Below are positions 32,493-38,923 of a stretch of 43,598 bases of DNA, in pieces. Origin of the DNA: a virus; the IMG/VR virus record IMGVR_UViG_3300009431_000033, positions 1 through 43,598 of that record. The stretch is one strand, 5' to 3'. Both the position numbers and the translations under genes were made by a program. Each line of letters begins with the position of its first letter. Within the stretch, counting starts at the first letter, position 1. Under the pieces are notes generated by a model, which saw nothing but the letters and a program-made list of their open reading frames with translations, was not told the origin of the DNA and searched no databases.

Positions 32493-32748
32493 AACGAGTT
32501 TGGAGGCGTATAAGGATTTGGATTTAGGAAAGCGACAGATGGAAGTCTACAACATAATCAAGAAGTTAGGGACTTGTAACAATATGATGATAGCGAGAGA
32601 TTTAGGATTGGGTGTTAATCAAATCACTGGTAGGGTTAATGAGTTGAGGAATAAGAAGTTTGTGGGCTTCGCCTTCAAAGACAAATGTCCATACACAAAA
32701 AAGAGGACTATGTTTTGGAAAATTGTAGGGGAGGTGAAGAATGCCTAA
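32479..32748 (+). CDS. Winged-helix DNA-binding protein
   Basis: 89 residues from ATG at 32479 (MVVTETSLEAYKDLDLGKRQ) with GGAGG ten bases upstream. QMEVYNIIKKLGTCNNMMIA, then NQITGRVNELRNKKFV is a wHTH with recognition helix and wing (MFWKIVG). Overlaps the next gene by eight bases. Confidence 0.65.
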   Translation: MVVTETSLEAYKDLDLGKRQMEVYNIIKKLGTCNNMMIARDLGLGVNQITGRVNELRNKKFVGFAFKDKCPYTKKRTMFWKIVGEVKNA

Positions 32749-33259
32749 TTGGTGCAATGGATGGGTAAGAGTTCACGGGAAACCTAAGAATGTTGAGGCA
32801 TTCTGTAAGCTGTTCGTCTTTGAAGAAGATGTCGGGAATAAAACAAAAATGGGGTATTTCGCAAGAAGTTTTGCTGAGATGAGCTGGGGAGATTTCAAGA
32901 AGGAAAATCTTGGTGGACACAAGGCAGAGTTTAATATTAATTTTGCTTGGAGTTGTTACACCTGTTTGATTGATGGCTACCCACAGCGTTCTAAAGAATG
33001 TGTCACTCTTGAATGGGCTTGTAGAAAATATAATGTTTTGGTTTTGATTGACACCGAAGAAGAAGCTATCGGCTTTGAAGAGCATATTGAGTGTGATGGC
33101 GATGGAAACCTAACGAATGAGTGTGAAAATATGAAATGCTATGAATGTAAATGCGGAAACAAACAAATGATTGCATCGTCTTATGATGTTAAGGATGTTG
33201 AATGTTGGGAGTGTGAAAAATATAATAGTTGGAAGGAGGTGAAAGAGGATGGGGCTTGA
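32741..33259 (+). CDS. YubB/Api92 ferredoxin-like domain protein with zinc-ribbon tail
   Basis: 172 residues. MPNWCNGWVRVHGKPKNVEA is the signature start of this phage/plasmid family. The C-terminal ~50 residues add CYECKCGNKQ and CWECEKYNSW, a zinc ribbon not usual in the family. GGGGAGGTG precedes the ATG. Function unknown, typically early genes. Confidence 0.65.
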   Translation: MPNWCNGWVRVHGKPKNVEAFCKLFVFEEDVGNKTKMGYFARSFAEMSWGDFKKENLGGHKAEFNINFAWSCYTCLIDGYPQRSKECVTLEWACRKYNVLVLIDTEEEAIGFEEHIECDGDGNLTNECENMKCYECKCGNKQMIASSYDVKDVECWECEKYNSWKEVKEDGA

Positions 33260-33698
33260 TATGTATTTGACTGCGAAGGTTTTTATTTGGAAGGATAAAG
33301 ACAGACACGACATTATGGTTAAGTTGAAGGATTTTGATGACTTCAAAGATTTAGACCTGACGCCTGAATATGTTGAGCTTGAAGTAATGAGGTGGAGGAA
33401 AGCTAACGCTATCCATCAATGGTTTGTTGATAATACTCAAGAGGGCTTTGATAATTGTAGACCACACGGAGTTAGTATGGAGGAGTTGAAGAAACTTTTG
33501 GATTTGGTTTGTAAGGTTTTGGATGACCACTCTAAAGCTGAGGATTTACTACCTACTCAAAGTGGGTTCTTTTTCGGCGGAACTGAATATGATAAATGGT
33601 ATTTTAAAGATTTAAAATACACCAAAGAAAAGCTAACGAAGATTACTACAGATAAATCATACGAAGGATTGGAGTTCGTATATTGTGCGTCATGGTAA
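33249..33698 (+). CDS. Conserved viral protein (MGLDMYL family)
   Basis: 149 residues. MGLDMYLTAKVFIWKDKDRH and the W/H-rich middle (RWRKANAIHQWFVDN), FFFGGTEYDKWYF and FVYCASW match a protein widespread in phages and prophages. Function unknown. AAGGAGGTG precedes the start. Confidence 0.7.
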   Translation: MGLDMYLTAKVFIWKDKDRHDIMVKLKDFDDFKDLDLTPEYVELEVMRWRKANAIHQWFVDNTQEGFDNCRPHGVSMEELKKLLDLVCKVLDDHSKAEDLLPTQSGFFFGGTEYDKWYFKDLKYTKEKLTKITTDKSYEGLEFVYCASW

Positions 33699-33967
33699 AG
33701 TGTAAGAAGTGCGGTGAGGTTATCGAGAGGTTATGCTCTTATGCTACTGCGACTTGTAATTGTTCTTTAGACGCCGAAGGCAACTTGGTTTATGAGGAAG
33801 AAGATATGGGTAGAATTGCAGAAACTATTGAATGGAGATGTCCTGAATGTGATGAGGTTTTGGCTTGGAATGAGGATGAAGCTGTTAGTTATTTGAAGGA
33901 TGGGCTAACCGCCAAAGAAAGAAAACTACCCTTCCCAAATCAATATGAGAGGATACAACATGGATGA
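33692..33967 (+). CDS. 91-residue zinc-ribbon protein
   Basis: ATG at 33692 (MVKCKKCGEVIERLCS) overlaps the previous stop. CKKC, TCNC and CPEC yield two zinc sites. Ends in a basic/Pro stretch. Confidence 0.6.
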   Translation: MVKCKKCGEVIERLCSYATATCNCSLDAEGNLVYEEEDMGRIAETIEWRCPECDEVLAWNEDEAVSYLKDGLTAKERKLPFPNQYERIQHG

Positions 33968-34118
33968 GTTTGAGAAATTAAAGGAAGAGAATGCGGAAAT
34001 AAGGGACAGCTTAGATGGTTACCTCCCGATTAAGAACTGGGAGAATGAAAGGTGTTGGGAATTAATAGACGAACTTGTTGAGAATGAATTGCAACAAGAG
34101 GAGATGTGTAACAGATGA
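33960..34118 (+). CDS. 52-residue acidic helical protein
   Basis: MDEFEKLKEENAEIRDSLDG, a coiled-coil-like acidic helix, then ELIDELVENELQQEEMCNR. Overlaps both neighbours. Function unknown. Confidence 0.5.
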   Translation: MDEFEKLKEENAEIRDSLDGYLPIKNWENERCWELIDELVENELQQEEMCNR

Positions 34119-34306
34119 AAATAGTTTGGTATTGTCCGAAGTGTAATTGGGTTTGTGTTAGTGATAGTGCCTTACGGCATTGCATGGATACTTGTAGGTG
34201 TGGTGAAACTGCTTTGGATTTGGAGGATTGCTATTGTCGGATTGTGGGTAGACCTGTTAGACTTGCTGTGTTCAAGAAGGGTAAATGGACGAGGAAGAGA
34301 AAATGA
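34115..34306 (+). CDS. 63-residue zinc protein
   Basis: WYCPKCNWVCVSDSALRHCM and CRCGETALDLEDCYC: eight Cys and one His. Basic end (KKGKWTRKRK). ATGA overlap. Confidence 0.6.
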   Translation: MKIVWYCPKCNWVCVSDSALRHCMDTCRCGETALDLEDCYCRIVGRPVRLAVFKKGKWTRKRK

Positions 34307-34488
34307 AAATCAAAGAGATAACTATGCGGACTAAACCAGAGAATATCCTTAAAGCTTTTAGGGAGAATGATTTGGTTAATTTGAGAACGCCGAAGGGCTA
34401 CATCTACTTAGTTGGTGGTATTTTGAATAAATTGGAGGGCGACAGACACTTCATAGCTATTGATAAGTGTTGGTGTGAGGTATGTTAG
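34303..34488 (+). CDS. 61-residue protein
   Basis: ATG at 34303 (MKIKEITMRTKPENILKA) shares ATGA with the previous stop and follows GAGG. LVNLRTPKGYIYLVGGILNK is strand-rich; ends CWCEVC. No family. Confidence 0.5.
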   Translation: MKIKEITMRTKPENILKAFRENDLVNLRTPKGYIYLVGGILNKLEGDRHFIAIDKCWCEVC

Positions 34489-34580
34489 AGGGATTGTTGA
34501 TGGTTGCGATGGCTTGGGCTGGGGATGAAGAATATTGGACTGGCGTCGATTACGCAAGGGAGGAAGAAGATGGACAATGA
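34482..34580 (+). CDS. 32-residue ORF
   Basis: MLEGLLMVAMAWAGDEEYWT ... REEEDGQ, overlapping the neighbours on both sides. May be real by its fit in the overlapping array; low certainty. Confidence 0.3.
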   Translation: MLEGLLMVAMAWAGDEEYWTGVDYAREEEDGQ

Positions 34581-34719
34581 TAAGATGATGGAGATACTGA
34601 AAAAATTAGAAGACTACAATATATTCTTAATTAGTTTTGATAATTTGGGCGATGTAAACATAGACAACCTAAAGGTTCACCCAGACTATTTGTTTGATGT
34701 GTTGGAGGATTTTGAATGA
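34570..34719 (+). CDS. 49-residue acidic protein
   Basis: ATG at 34570 (MDNDKMMEILKKLEDYNI) after GGGAGG. VHPDYLFDVLEDFE ends it. No family; precedes the ATPase with ATGA overlap. Confidence 0.5.
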   Translation: MDNDKMMEILKKLEDYNIFLISFDNLGDVNIDNLKVHPDYLFDVLEDFE

Positions 34720-35309
34720 AGATTGAGAAGTTGTTTAATAAGCCGAAGATTATTGGGGTTATTGCTGATGTAAATCAAGGTAAGTCGAACTTTGTGTATC
34801 ACTTGATTACTCTGATTAAGAAGAGAGTTAGCTTGGTGACTTATGGACTTCGTAAAATTGTTGGTGGTAGAGTGATTAGTTCTCTCGAAGAGTTGGAGCA
34901 GATTAAGGATAGTGTGATTGTGATTGATGAGTTTTTTAGTCTGTTCGACTTAGACAATAGGCACAAGCGGAAACTAATCGAGAATACATTAAGGATGATT
35001 AACCACAACAACAATATTTTAATCTTGGTTGGATTGCCTGAGAATTTCAAGAAGTTTATTTGTGGAAAACTCGACGAGGTGTTCTTCAAGAAGGTGACTT
35101 ACGGTGATTTCATCAACGGGGGCAGAGCCAAAAAGATTATTATGAGTTATATGGGGAGAGAAAAGGGAAGTTATATTTTAGATGTCGGAGTTGGAGAGGC
35201 GTTGCATTACGATGGGTTACACTACGAACTAATCAAAGTTCCGTATCTTAAGGAGTTCGATACTAAGGCAAAGAATAAAACACTCCTAAAAACGTGTGGG
35301 AAAATGTAG
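34716..35309 (+). CDS. P-loop ATPase (Zot/AAA-like)
   Basis: 197 residues. Phosphate-binding loop IADVNQGKS (16-24), Walker B SVIVIDEF (66-73), a short NTPase core, and a basic tail. Closest in feel to small P-loop ATPases of filamentous and archaeal viruses; may act in replication or transcription. The amber stop at 35307-35309 is followed by 32 in-frame sense codons to TAA at 35408, overlapping the next ATG. It is the only clear ATPase in the rightward block. Confidence 0.7.
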   Translation: MKIEKLFNKPKIIGVIADVNQGKSNFVYHLITLIKKRVSLVTYGLRKIVGGRVISSLEELEQIKDSVIVIDEFFSLFDLDNRHKRKLIENTLRMINHNNNILILVGLPENFKKFICGKLDEVFFKKVTYGDFINGGRAKKIIMSYMGREKGSYILDVGVGEALHYDGLHYELIKVPYLKEFDTKAKNKTLLKTCGKM

Positions 35310-35340
35310 AAAAAAAATGTAGAAAAAAAATGTAGAAAAA
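35301..35340 (+). repeat. Tandem 13-base repeats AAAATGTAG(A)n
   Basis: Three copies of AAAATGTAG separated by A-runs, period 13, at and after the ATPase stop codon. The period changes reading frame with each copy; a site prone to slippage. Confidence 0.75.
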
Positions 35341-35407
35341 GCGTTCAAGAAAGTGTGGGTGAAAATGTGAAGGTTCAGAGAACTAAATTGAGTAGGAGGA
35401 AAAAATA

Positions 35408-35746
35408 ATGGGATTTGAATTAGTTCAAAAGTCTTTCAGAATGGGTGAAACATTACCGCTTGACTGCGTGTCTGTCGGGAAATGTAGTGTTTCATTTGGA
35501 CATGATTTCGACGAACTTTTAAGCAAATGCACTCATGTAGAAGTCTATTTTGATGTTGCTGGGAGAAGGATTGGGTTAAAACCAACCGACAATGCACTTC
35601 AAGGATTTAAGCTTAGTGTTCCGAACAAGAACTCAAAGAGATATTCGATTACTGGGACTTGGGTTAAGAGAATAAGCGTCGGGCAACATACTGCTGAGAT
35701 TGAAGACGGCATGATTGTATTCGAAGGCGACATCGTTTCGAAATAA
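35408..35746 (+). CDS. 112-residue protein of unknown function
   Basis: MGFELVQKSFRMGETLPLDC, HVEVYFDVAGRRIGLKPTDN and a C-terminal strand stretch. Strand-rich with a pattern recalling small archaeal and viral DNA-associated proteins, but not assignable. TAGGAGG precedes ATG. Followed by a T-run. Confidence 0.55.
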   Translation: MGFELVQKSFRMGETLPLDCVSVGKCSVSFGHDFDELLSKCTHVEVYFDVAGRRIGLKPTDNALQGFKLSVPNKNSKRYSITGTWVKRISVGQHTAEIEDGMIVFEGDIVSK

Positions 35747-35757
35747 ACCCAAAACAA

Positions 35758-35772
35758 TTTTTTATTTTTTTT
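35758..35772 (+). terminator. T-tract after the 112-residue gene
   Basis: About 14 T interrupted by one A, the archaeal intrinsic-terminator pattern. A small gene begins at its end. Confidence 0.5.
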
Positions 35773-35913
35773 ATGTGTTTGAAAAAGAGGTGTGAGGGGT
35801 GTGGTGTCGTGAAGAATGTTAAGTGGAAAGTCTGTGTAGGCACAAAGAATGGTAAGTTGATTTGGAAAGCTGTTTGTTGGAAGTGCAAGAGTAAAAGGAT
35901 GTTTAACCAATAG
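35773..35913 (+). CDS. 46-residue zinc ribbon, last rightward gene
   Basis: MCLKKRCEGCGVVKNVKWKV ... CWKCKSKRMFNQ. CEGC + CWKC. Its 3' end overlaps the convergent gene by 11 bases. Confidence 0.5.
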   Translation: MCLKKRCEGCGVVKNVKWKVCVGTKNGKLIWKAVCWKCKSKRMFNQ

Positions 35914-36484
35914 CTTTCTTTAGACGATTTTTTTTGATTTTTATTTGACCTCGCCGTTCGGCACTTTGAAATAGTTGAGGTATAACTTGGTTTAGTTTTT
36001 TAGACATATCAACAACATTGTAGGTGATGTTGATTGATTGTTTTTGCATCCGTCCTAAGATAGTATCAACGTGTTTAATTTGATTTAGAAGATGTTCTGC
36101 AACTTTGACCCGAGTTTGGAAGTGTGGTATTTGAACGCAATTCTTCTCTCCGCATTCTCTACAGATTACTTGCTTCTCCTTGTAGTCTGGATTGGTTTTC
36201 AAATCTTCGAAGAGCTCCCACATTTCGTTACATAGTTGATTGACTTTGTCGAGTGTTGAGAAATAATGTTTAGCCATCTTCGTTTCAAACCCTTTTTCTT
36301 CTTTTAGTAATTTGAACGATTTATCGCTAGTTCTCTTGAGGAATGATGATACTTCGCCGGTGGTCAGCTCTGTTAGAAATAATTTGTTCATCTCGTCGGT
36401 GATTGCCGCGTGTGACATGCCAGATGCCTTTAATTTGACGCACTTTTCTTGAGCTTGTTCACCTAGTTCTTCAACAGCACCCAT
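35903..36484 (-). CDS. HTH protein with zinc site; small-terminase candidate
   Basis: 193 residues. HTH in KLKASGMSHAAITDEMNKLF and TGEVSSFLKRT, a helical centre, CRECGEKNC (about 108-116), then a coiled C-terminal part and basic tail. HTH plus oligomerising helices fits small terminases, but it is far from TerL and the zinc site is unusual. Likely leaderless: ATAAATA at 36506-36512 is 25 bp upstream. Confidence 0.5.
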   Translation of the reverse strand: MGAVEELGEQAQEKCVKLKASGMSHAAITDEMNKLFLTELTTGEVSSFLKRTSDKSFKLLKEEKGFETKMAKHYFSTLDKVNQLCNEMWELFEDLKTNPDYKEKQVICRECGEKNCVQIPHFQTRVKVAEHLLNQIKHVDTILGRMQKQSINITYNVVDMSKKLNQVIPQLFQSAERRGQIKIKKNRLKKAIG

Positions 36485-36505
36485 GTCTCTACTAGGGAAG
36501 GGTAG

Positions 36506-36512
36506 TATTTAT
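36506..36512 (-). promoter_or_regulatory. TATA-like ATAAATA
   Basis: 25 bp upstream of the ATG at 36484, preceded by CGAAACAC. It lies between that gene and the tRNA cluster. Confidence 0.4.
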
Positions 36513-36523
36513 GTGTTTCGGAA

Positions 36524-36594
36524 TGGGAACACCAGGAATCGAACCTGGGACTTCTGGTCTGGAGCCAAATATGATACCATTACACCATGCTCCC
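36524..36594 (-). tRNA. tRNA-Trp (CCA)
   Basis: Minus strand GGGAGCA...TGTTCCC acceptor pairs fully (one G-U); anticodon loop CTCCAGA gives CCA; T-loop TTCGATT with CCAGG/CCTGG stem. No intron, unlike many archaeal tRNA-Trp genes. 3' CCA not encoded. Confidence 0.9.
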
Positions 36595-36595
36595 A

Positions 36596-36669
36596 TAAGA
36601 CCGAGAGGACTTGAACCTCCAATCTCTGCCGCATCAGGACAGTGCATTAACCAATTATGCTACGGTCTC
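36596..36669 (-). tRNA. tRNA-Ile (GAT)
   Basis: Acceptor GAGACCG/CGGTCTT (first pair G-U), D-stem GCAT/ATGC, anticodon loop CTGATGC (GAT), T-loop TTCAAGT. Reads Ile ATC/ATT. Confidence 0.85.
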
Positions 36670-36671
36670 AA

Positions 36672-36745
36672 CGGCCCTTAGTGGACTCGAACCACTCACC
36701 TTCGGTGCAACAGACCGACGCTCTACCATGATGAGCTAAAGAGCC
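36672..36745 (-). tRNA. tRNA-Asn (GTT)
   Basis: Acceptor GGCTCTT/AAGGGCC, D-stem GCTC/GAGC, anticodon loop CTGTTGC (GTT), T-arm AGTGG/CCACT with TTCGAGT. Complete cloverleaf. Confidence 0.92.
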
Positions 36746-36747
36746 AA

Positions 36748-36816
36748 AGCCTGTACCCGGATTCGAACCGGGGACTCCTCCTTACAAGGGAGGTATTATA
36801 GCATAACTCTACAGGC
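36748..36816 (-). tRNA. tRNA-Thr (TGT) with degenerate D-arm
   Basis: Acceptor GCCTGTA/TACAGGC, anticodon arm CCTCC-CTTGTAA-GGAGG (TGT), T-arm CCCGG/CCGGG all perfect. Between acceptor and anticodon stem lie only ~16 bases (GAGTTATGCTATAATA): the D-loop lacks the GG normally contacting the T-loop. Confidence 0.75.
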
Positions 36817-36819
36817 ATA

Positions 36820-36890
36820 CGCCCACTGCGAGAATTGAACTCGCGGCTCCCGGTAGACAGCCAGGTGTTTTGCCACTAAACTAAGCGGGC
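36820..36890 (-). tRNA. tRNA-Asp (GTC)
   Basis: Acceptor GCCCGCT/AGTGGGC, D-stem GTTT/AAAC, anticodon loop CTGTCTA (GTC), T-arm GCGAG/CTCGC with TTCAATT; discriminator G as usual for Asp. Confidence 0.92.
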
Positions 36891-37031
36891 CTGAGTCGGC
36901 TCCGTCAAGAACGATAGCAGCGAATCTTAACGAAACCGAAACATCCATACCGGCCCAAGGGCTACAAGTGCTACACCAACCGAAGTTAAACCAGCCCCCG
37001 ATAAGAGCAGCAAGCGTTGGAGGGAAGCCCA

Positions 37032-37101
37032 TAGCGAATGCCGGATTCGAACCGGGCCTGATGAGCATGAGTCACCCGTGCTACCGTTACACTACATCGC
37101 T
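37032..37101 (-). tRNA. tRNA with CAT anticodon (Met or Ile2), imperfect acceptor
   Basis: D-arm GTG/CAC with GG in the loop, anticodon loop CTCATGC (CAT), T-loop TTCGAAT. Acceptor AGCGATG/ATTCGCT pairs only over five bases and the T-stem has one C-C mismatch, or a bulge. It is separated from tRNA-Asp by 141 bp in which no feature was recognised. Confidence 0.7.
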
Positions 37102-37102
37102 T

Positions 37103-37270
37103 TTAATCGTCGTCATCGAAAGGCCAAGAGTGATGAACAAGTTCCCAAAGAACTTCTTTCGCACATCTTGAACACAATCTGATAGACCTGCTGTTGTGAG
37201 ACGACTTGATTGCCCCATTGGCCTCATCTTCGCACATGTCACATTGCTTATCTATGTTTTCTGTTTCCAT
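37103..37270 (-). CDS. 55-residue zinc-finger protein
   Basis: METENIDKQCDMCEDEANGA ... LCSRCAKEVLWELV: CxxC + CxxC, acidic C-terminus (DDDD). GGAGGT five bases before the ATG. Ends two bases from the tRNA(CAT) gene. Confidence 0.65.
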   Translation of the reverse strand: METENIDKQCDMCEDEANGAIKSSHNSRSIRLCSRCAKEVLWELVHHSWPFDDDD

Positions 37271-37271
37271 T

Positions 37272-37439
37272 TTACCTCCATTTGTTTTTATGATTCAACT
37301 GCCTTCCGCATTTTGCGCAATGGATTGCGCTTACGACCGTTGCTTTTTTGCCGTTGCCGGATGACGTTTTCTTAACGTAGGTACCTCTATGAGTGCAAAA
37401 CCCGCAATATAAATTTATTGGTTCCTCACTTATTGTCAT
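37272..37439 (-). CDS. 55-residue zinc-ribbon protein
   Basis: MTISEEPINLYCGFCTHRGT ... IHCAKCGRQLNHKNKWR: CGFC + CAKC with a basic linker. Starts inside the 3' end of the HNH-like gene; stop is one base before the next ATG. Confidence 0.65.
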   Translation of the reverse strand: MTISEEPINLYCGFCTHRGTYVKKTSSGNGKKATVVSAIHCAKCGRQLNHKNKWR

Positions 37440-37875
37440 TGGTTGTTTCCTTTTTTGGTTCTCTGTCTGCGACGACCTTGTCGACTTTGTCCAGAACCTT
37501 TTTAATTTTTTTAGTGAATGTTTCTGAGTGTCCTATGATTCCCTGAATATCATTTTGGACGCGCTTGAAGGATGGCAATCCGATTGCCTTTGGTTGTTTT
37601 GGGACAGAGTGGACATAAAGCTTATTCAGTTCTTCGTGGCACACTTTGTGAAGAGGGATTAGAACATTAAACTTTGGGTTGATTAGACTAGGAAGGCAAT
37701 GGTGCATTGTTTTTTTTAGTGGGCCCACGCTCTCGAACTCTTCGCCGCAGCTAAAGCAAACTCCATTATCTATCTTGATGTTTTTTATTGCTTCTTTTGC
37801 CATGAATGTGAAGTCGGCAGGGGGATACTTGTTGGGTTGCGCCACCGCACCAACCTTTTGCTCCGAGGAGTACAC
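37426..37875 (-). CDS. HNH-type nuclease-like protein
   Basis: 149 residues if GTG at 37875 is used (GGGGGAG upstream), or ~125 from the ATG at MAKEAIKNIK. CFSCGEEF, MHHCLPSLINPKFNVLIPLH and KVCHEELNKL make a Cys4/HH...N...H core of HNH endonucleases. The C-terminal ~50 residues are Lys-rich. A TTTATA box at 37951-37956 with an operator-like palindrome lies upstream. May nick DNA or home; unverified. Confidence 0.6.
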   Translation of the reverse strand: MYSSEQKVGAVAQPNKYPPADFTFMAKEAIKNIKIDNGVCFSCGEEFESVGPLKKTMHHCLPSLINPKFNVLIPLHKVCHEELNKLYVHSVPKQPKAIGLPSFKRVQNDIQGIIGHSETFTKKIKKVLDKVDKVVADREPKKETTNDNK

Positions 37876-37936
37876 TCTCCCCCACCGTTGCGATGGGCAA
37901 ATTCCTTTTACATCGGGTTGCCGACTATCAGGAATG

Positions 37937-37956
37937 GGTACTCAGTACCGTATAAA
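37937..37956 (-). promoter_or_regulatory. TATA box with overlapping operator palindrome
   Basis: TTTATA (37951-37956, minus) followed immediately by the perfect palindrome GGTACTcAGTACC (37937-37949), which fills the space between TATA and the predicted start. A repressor here would block the HNH/zinc genes. Same motif at 30178. Confidence 0.5.
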
Positions 37957-38061
37957 CCTAGTTTGTAGCTCCGGACGCCCCGCCTTAGCTTTTCCTGATT
38001 ATGAATGTGGGGCCTGTTATCGGGCCGTTAGGCTTTCTTCGCTTCTTTCCCCCACCGGAAG

Positions 38062-38085
38062 CTAAATAAAAAAAATAAAAATTTA
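38062..38085 (-). terminator. T-tract after membrane-anchored protein
   Basis: Minus strand TTTTTATTTTTTTTATTT shortly after the stop at 38099; archaeal-type terminator. Confidence 0.5.
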
Positions 38086-38098
38086 TTATGATTTGAGC

Positions 38099-38629
38099 TT
38101 ATGCAGTTTCAGTAATTTCTACGTCTTCTACTTCACCTTCTTCAACCTCAGTTTCGACAGTTAAGTAAACCTTAACATCGTCCCCGTCTGTGTCCTCGTA
38201 GTAGACCTTCAATTCCTGAACAACTGTTGCATCTTCGTCATCAATGTCTGAAGAAGTTACTTCTTCGTTCCTAATAACTACTTTAGTGATGTCTTCTCTC
38301 TCGTCGATGTTTCCAAACAAATCATCAAGTGCGTTATAAATTTCTTTATAATCACGTCTCGACCAATCCGCCGTTGCAACATTAATTACTGAATCTTCGA
38401 ATTCGTCGTCTTCATTCAGAATTGTCTGAACGTCTGCGACGGCGTCTAATACTGCAGTATCGTTTCGCGCTGGAACATTGATAAGCTCAGCAATCTCTGC
38501 TGCTGTAGGGACATCTGGTGTAACACCTGTTCTCATGTCGGCTACATTGAAAGCAAATCCTAAAGTTAAGATGACTGCCAAGATAAGTGTTGTTATCTGA
38601 AGCCAGTTAGCTCTTTGAGTCTGTACCAT
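38099..38629 (-). CDS. Membrane-anchored acidic protein
   Basis: 176 residues. One N-terminal signal-anchor helix (about 10-28, ITTLILAVILTLGFAF) after a short basic start, then a strongly acidic helical/strand domain likely outside the cell. GGGAGG precedes the ATG; promoter at 38723-38730 gives a ~72-nt leader. Own promoter and terminator suggest high expression. Could alter the host surface or be a virion/exclusion protein; no family recognised. Confidence 0.6.
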   Translation of the reverse strand: MVQTQRANWLQITTLILAVILTLGFAFNVADMRTGVTPDVPTAAEIAELINVPARNDTAVLDAVADVQTILNEDDEFEDSVINVATADWSRRDYKEIYNALDDLFGNIDEREDITKVVIRNEEVTSSDIDDEDATVVQELKVYYEDTDGDDVKVYLTVETEVEEGEVEDVEITETA

Positions 38630-38722
38630 TATTTCCTCCCGTGTATTTAGTTTTTGGCATTTTCGTACCGATTAATACTGTCGAATACCTCGAAGTATTA
38701 TTGTTTTTGATGTGTTTCATAG

Positions 38723-38730
38723 TATTTAAG
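38723..38730 (-). promoter_or_regulatory. TATA box of membrane-anchored protein
   Basis: CTTAAATA (minus) with AAGT upstream; start expected near 38701. The ~72-nt leader carries AATACctcgaaGTATT. Confidence 0.5.
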
Positions 38731-38923
38731 ACTTCCGTTTTGTCTTTCTGGTGCCTGGTTGGTACTTTGTCGACGGTCTTTTGTATTTCCTTTTTCTGAT
38801 ACCGTGTATTTTGTCGTGGCAGTCCCTGCAAATGTGGATGTAGGGTGGCCTGTGTTCCCCGGACCAGGAATGTTTAGTTAGCAGTTTGACCTTGCCGCAT
38901 CGTGGACACTTAGCTTTCTTCAT
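38726..38923 (-). CDS. Small HNH/zinc protein
   Basis: 65 residues: MKKAKCPRCGKVKLLTKHSW and YIHICRDCHDKIHGIRKRK. CPRC + CRDCH..H resembles the metal finger of HNH nucleases; very basic C-terminus. Overlaps the winged-helix gene. Confidence 0.6.
   Translation of the reverse strand: MKKAKCPRCGKVKLLTKHSWSGEHRPPYIHICRDCHDKIHGIRKRKYKRPSTKYQPGTRKTKRKS

Larger units (their letters stand above)
37876..38098 (-). other. GC-rich intergenic segment with inverted repeats
   Basis: 223 bp, visibly more GC-rich than its surroundings. Contains ATTCCT...AGGAAT (37901-37935) enclosing TCGG-gttg-CCGA, GGTACtcaGTACC (37937-37949), a GCCCC/GGGGC pair, and two copies of TCCCCCACCG (about 37877 and 38047). An untranslated RNA or regulatory leader is possible; no known RNA family recognised. 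Confidence 0.4.

Noticed and set aside
35307-35309. Genome-wide TAG recoding
   Set aside because: Other genes (stops at 30739, 22815, 34486) end normally at TAG with overlapping downstream starts.
36891-37031. A seventh tRNA with intron
   Set aside because: GGGCTTC/GTAGCCC can pair, but there is no T-loop or anticodon arm in the right place.
36796-37068. 90-residue minus ORF across tRNA genes
   Set aside because: It reads through tRNA-Asp and into tRNA-Thr; the part between tRNAs looks coding-like but has no recognised family or site.
37679-38065. 128-residue plus-strand ORF
   Set aside because: Antisense to the HNH-like gene and the GC-rich segment, no ribosome-binding site or family, runs against neighbours; a composition effect.
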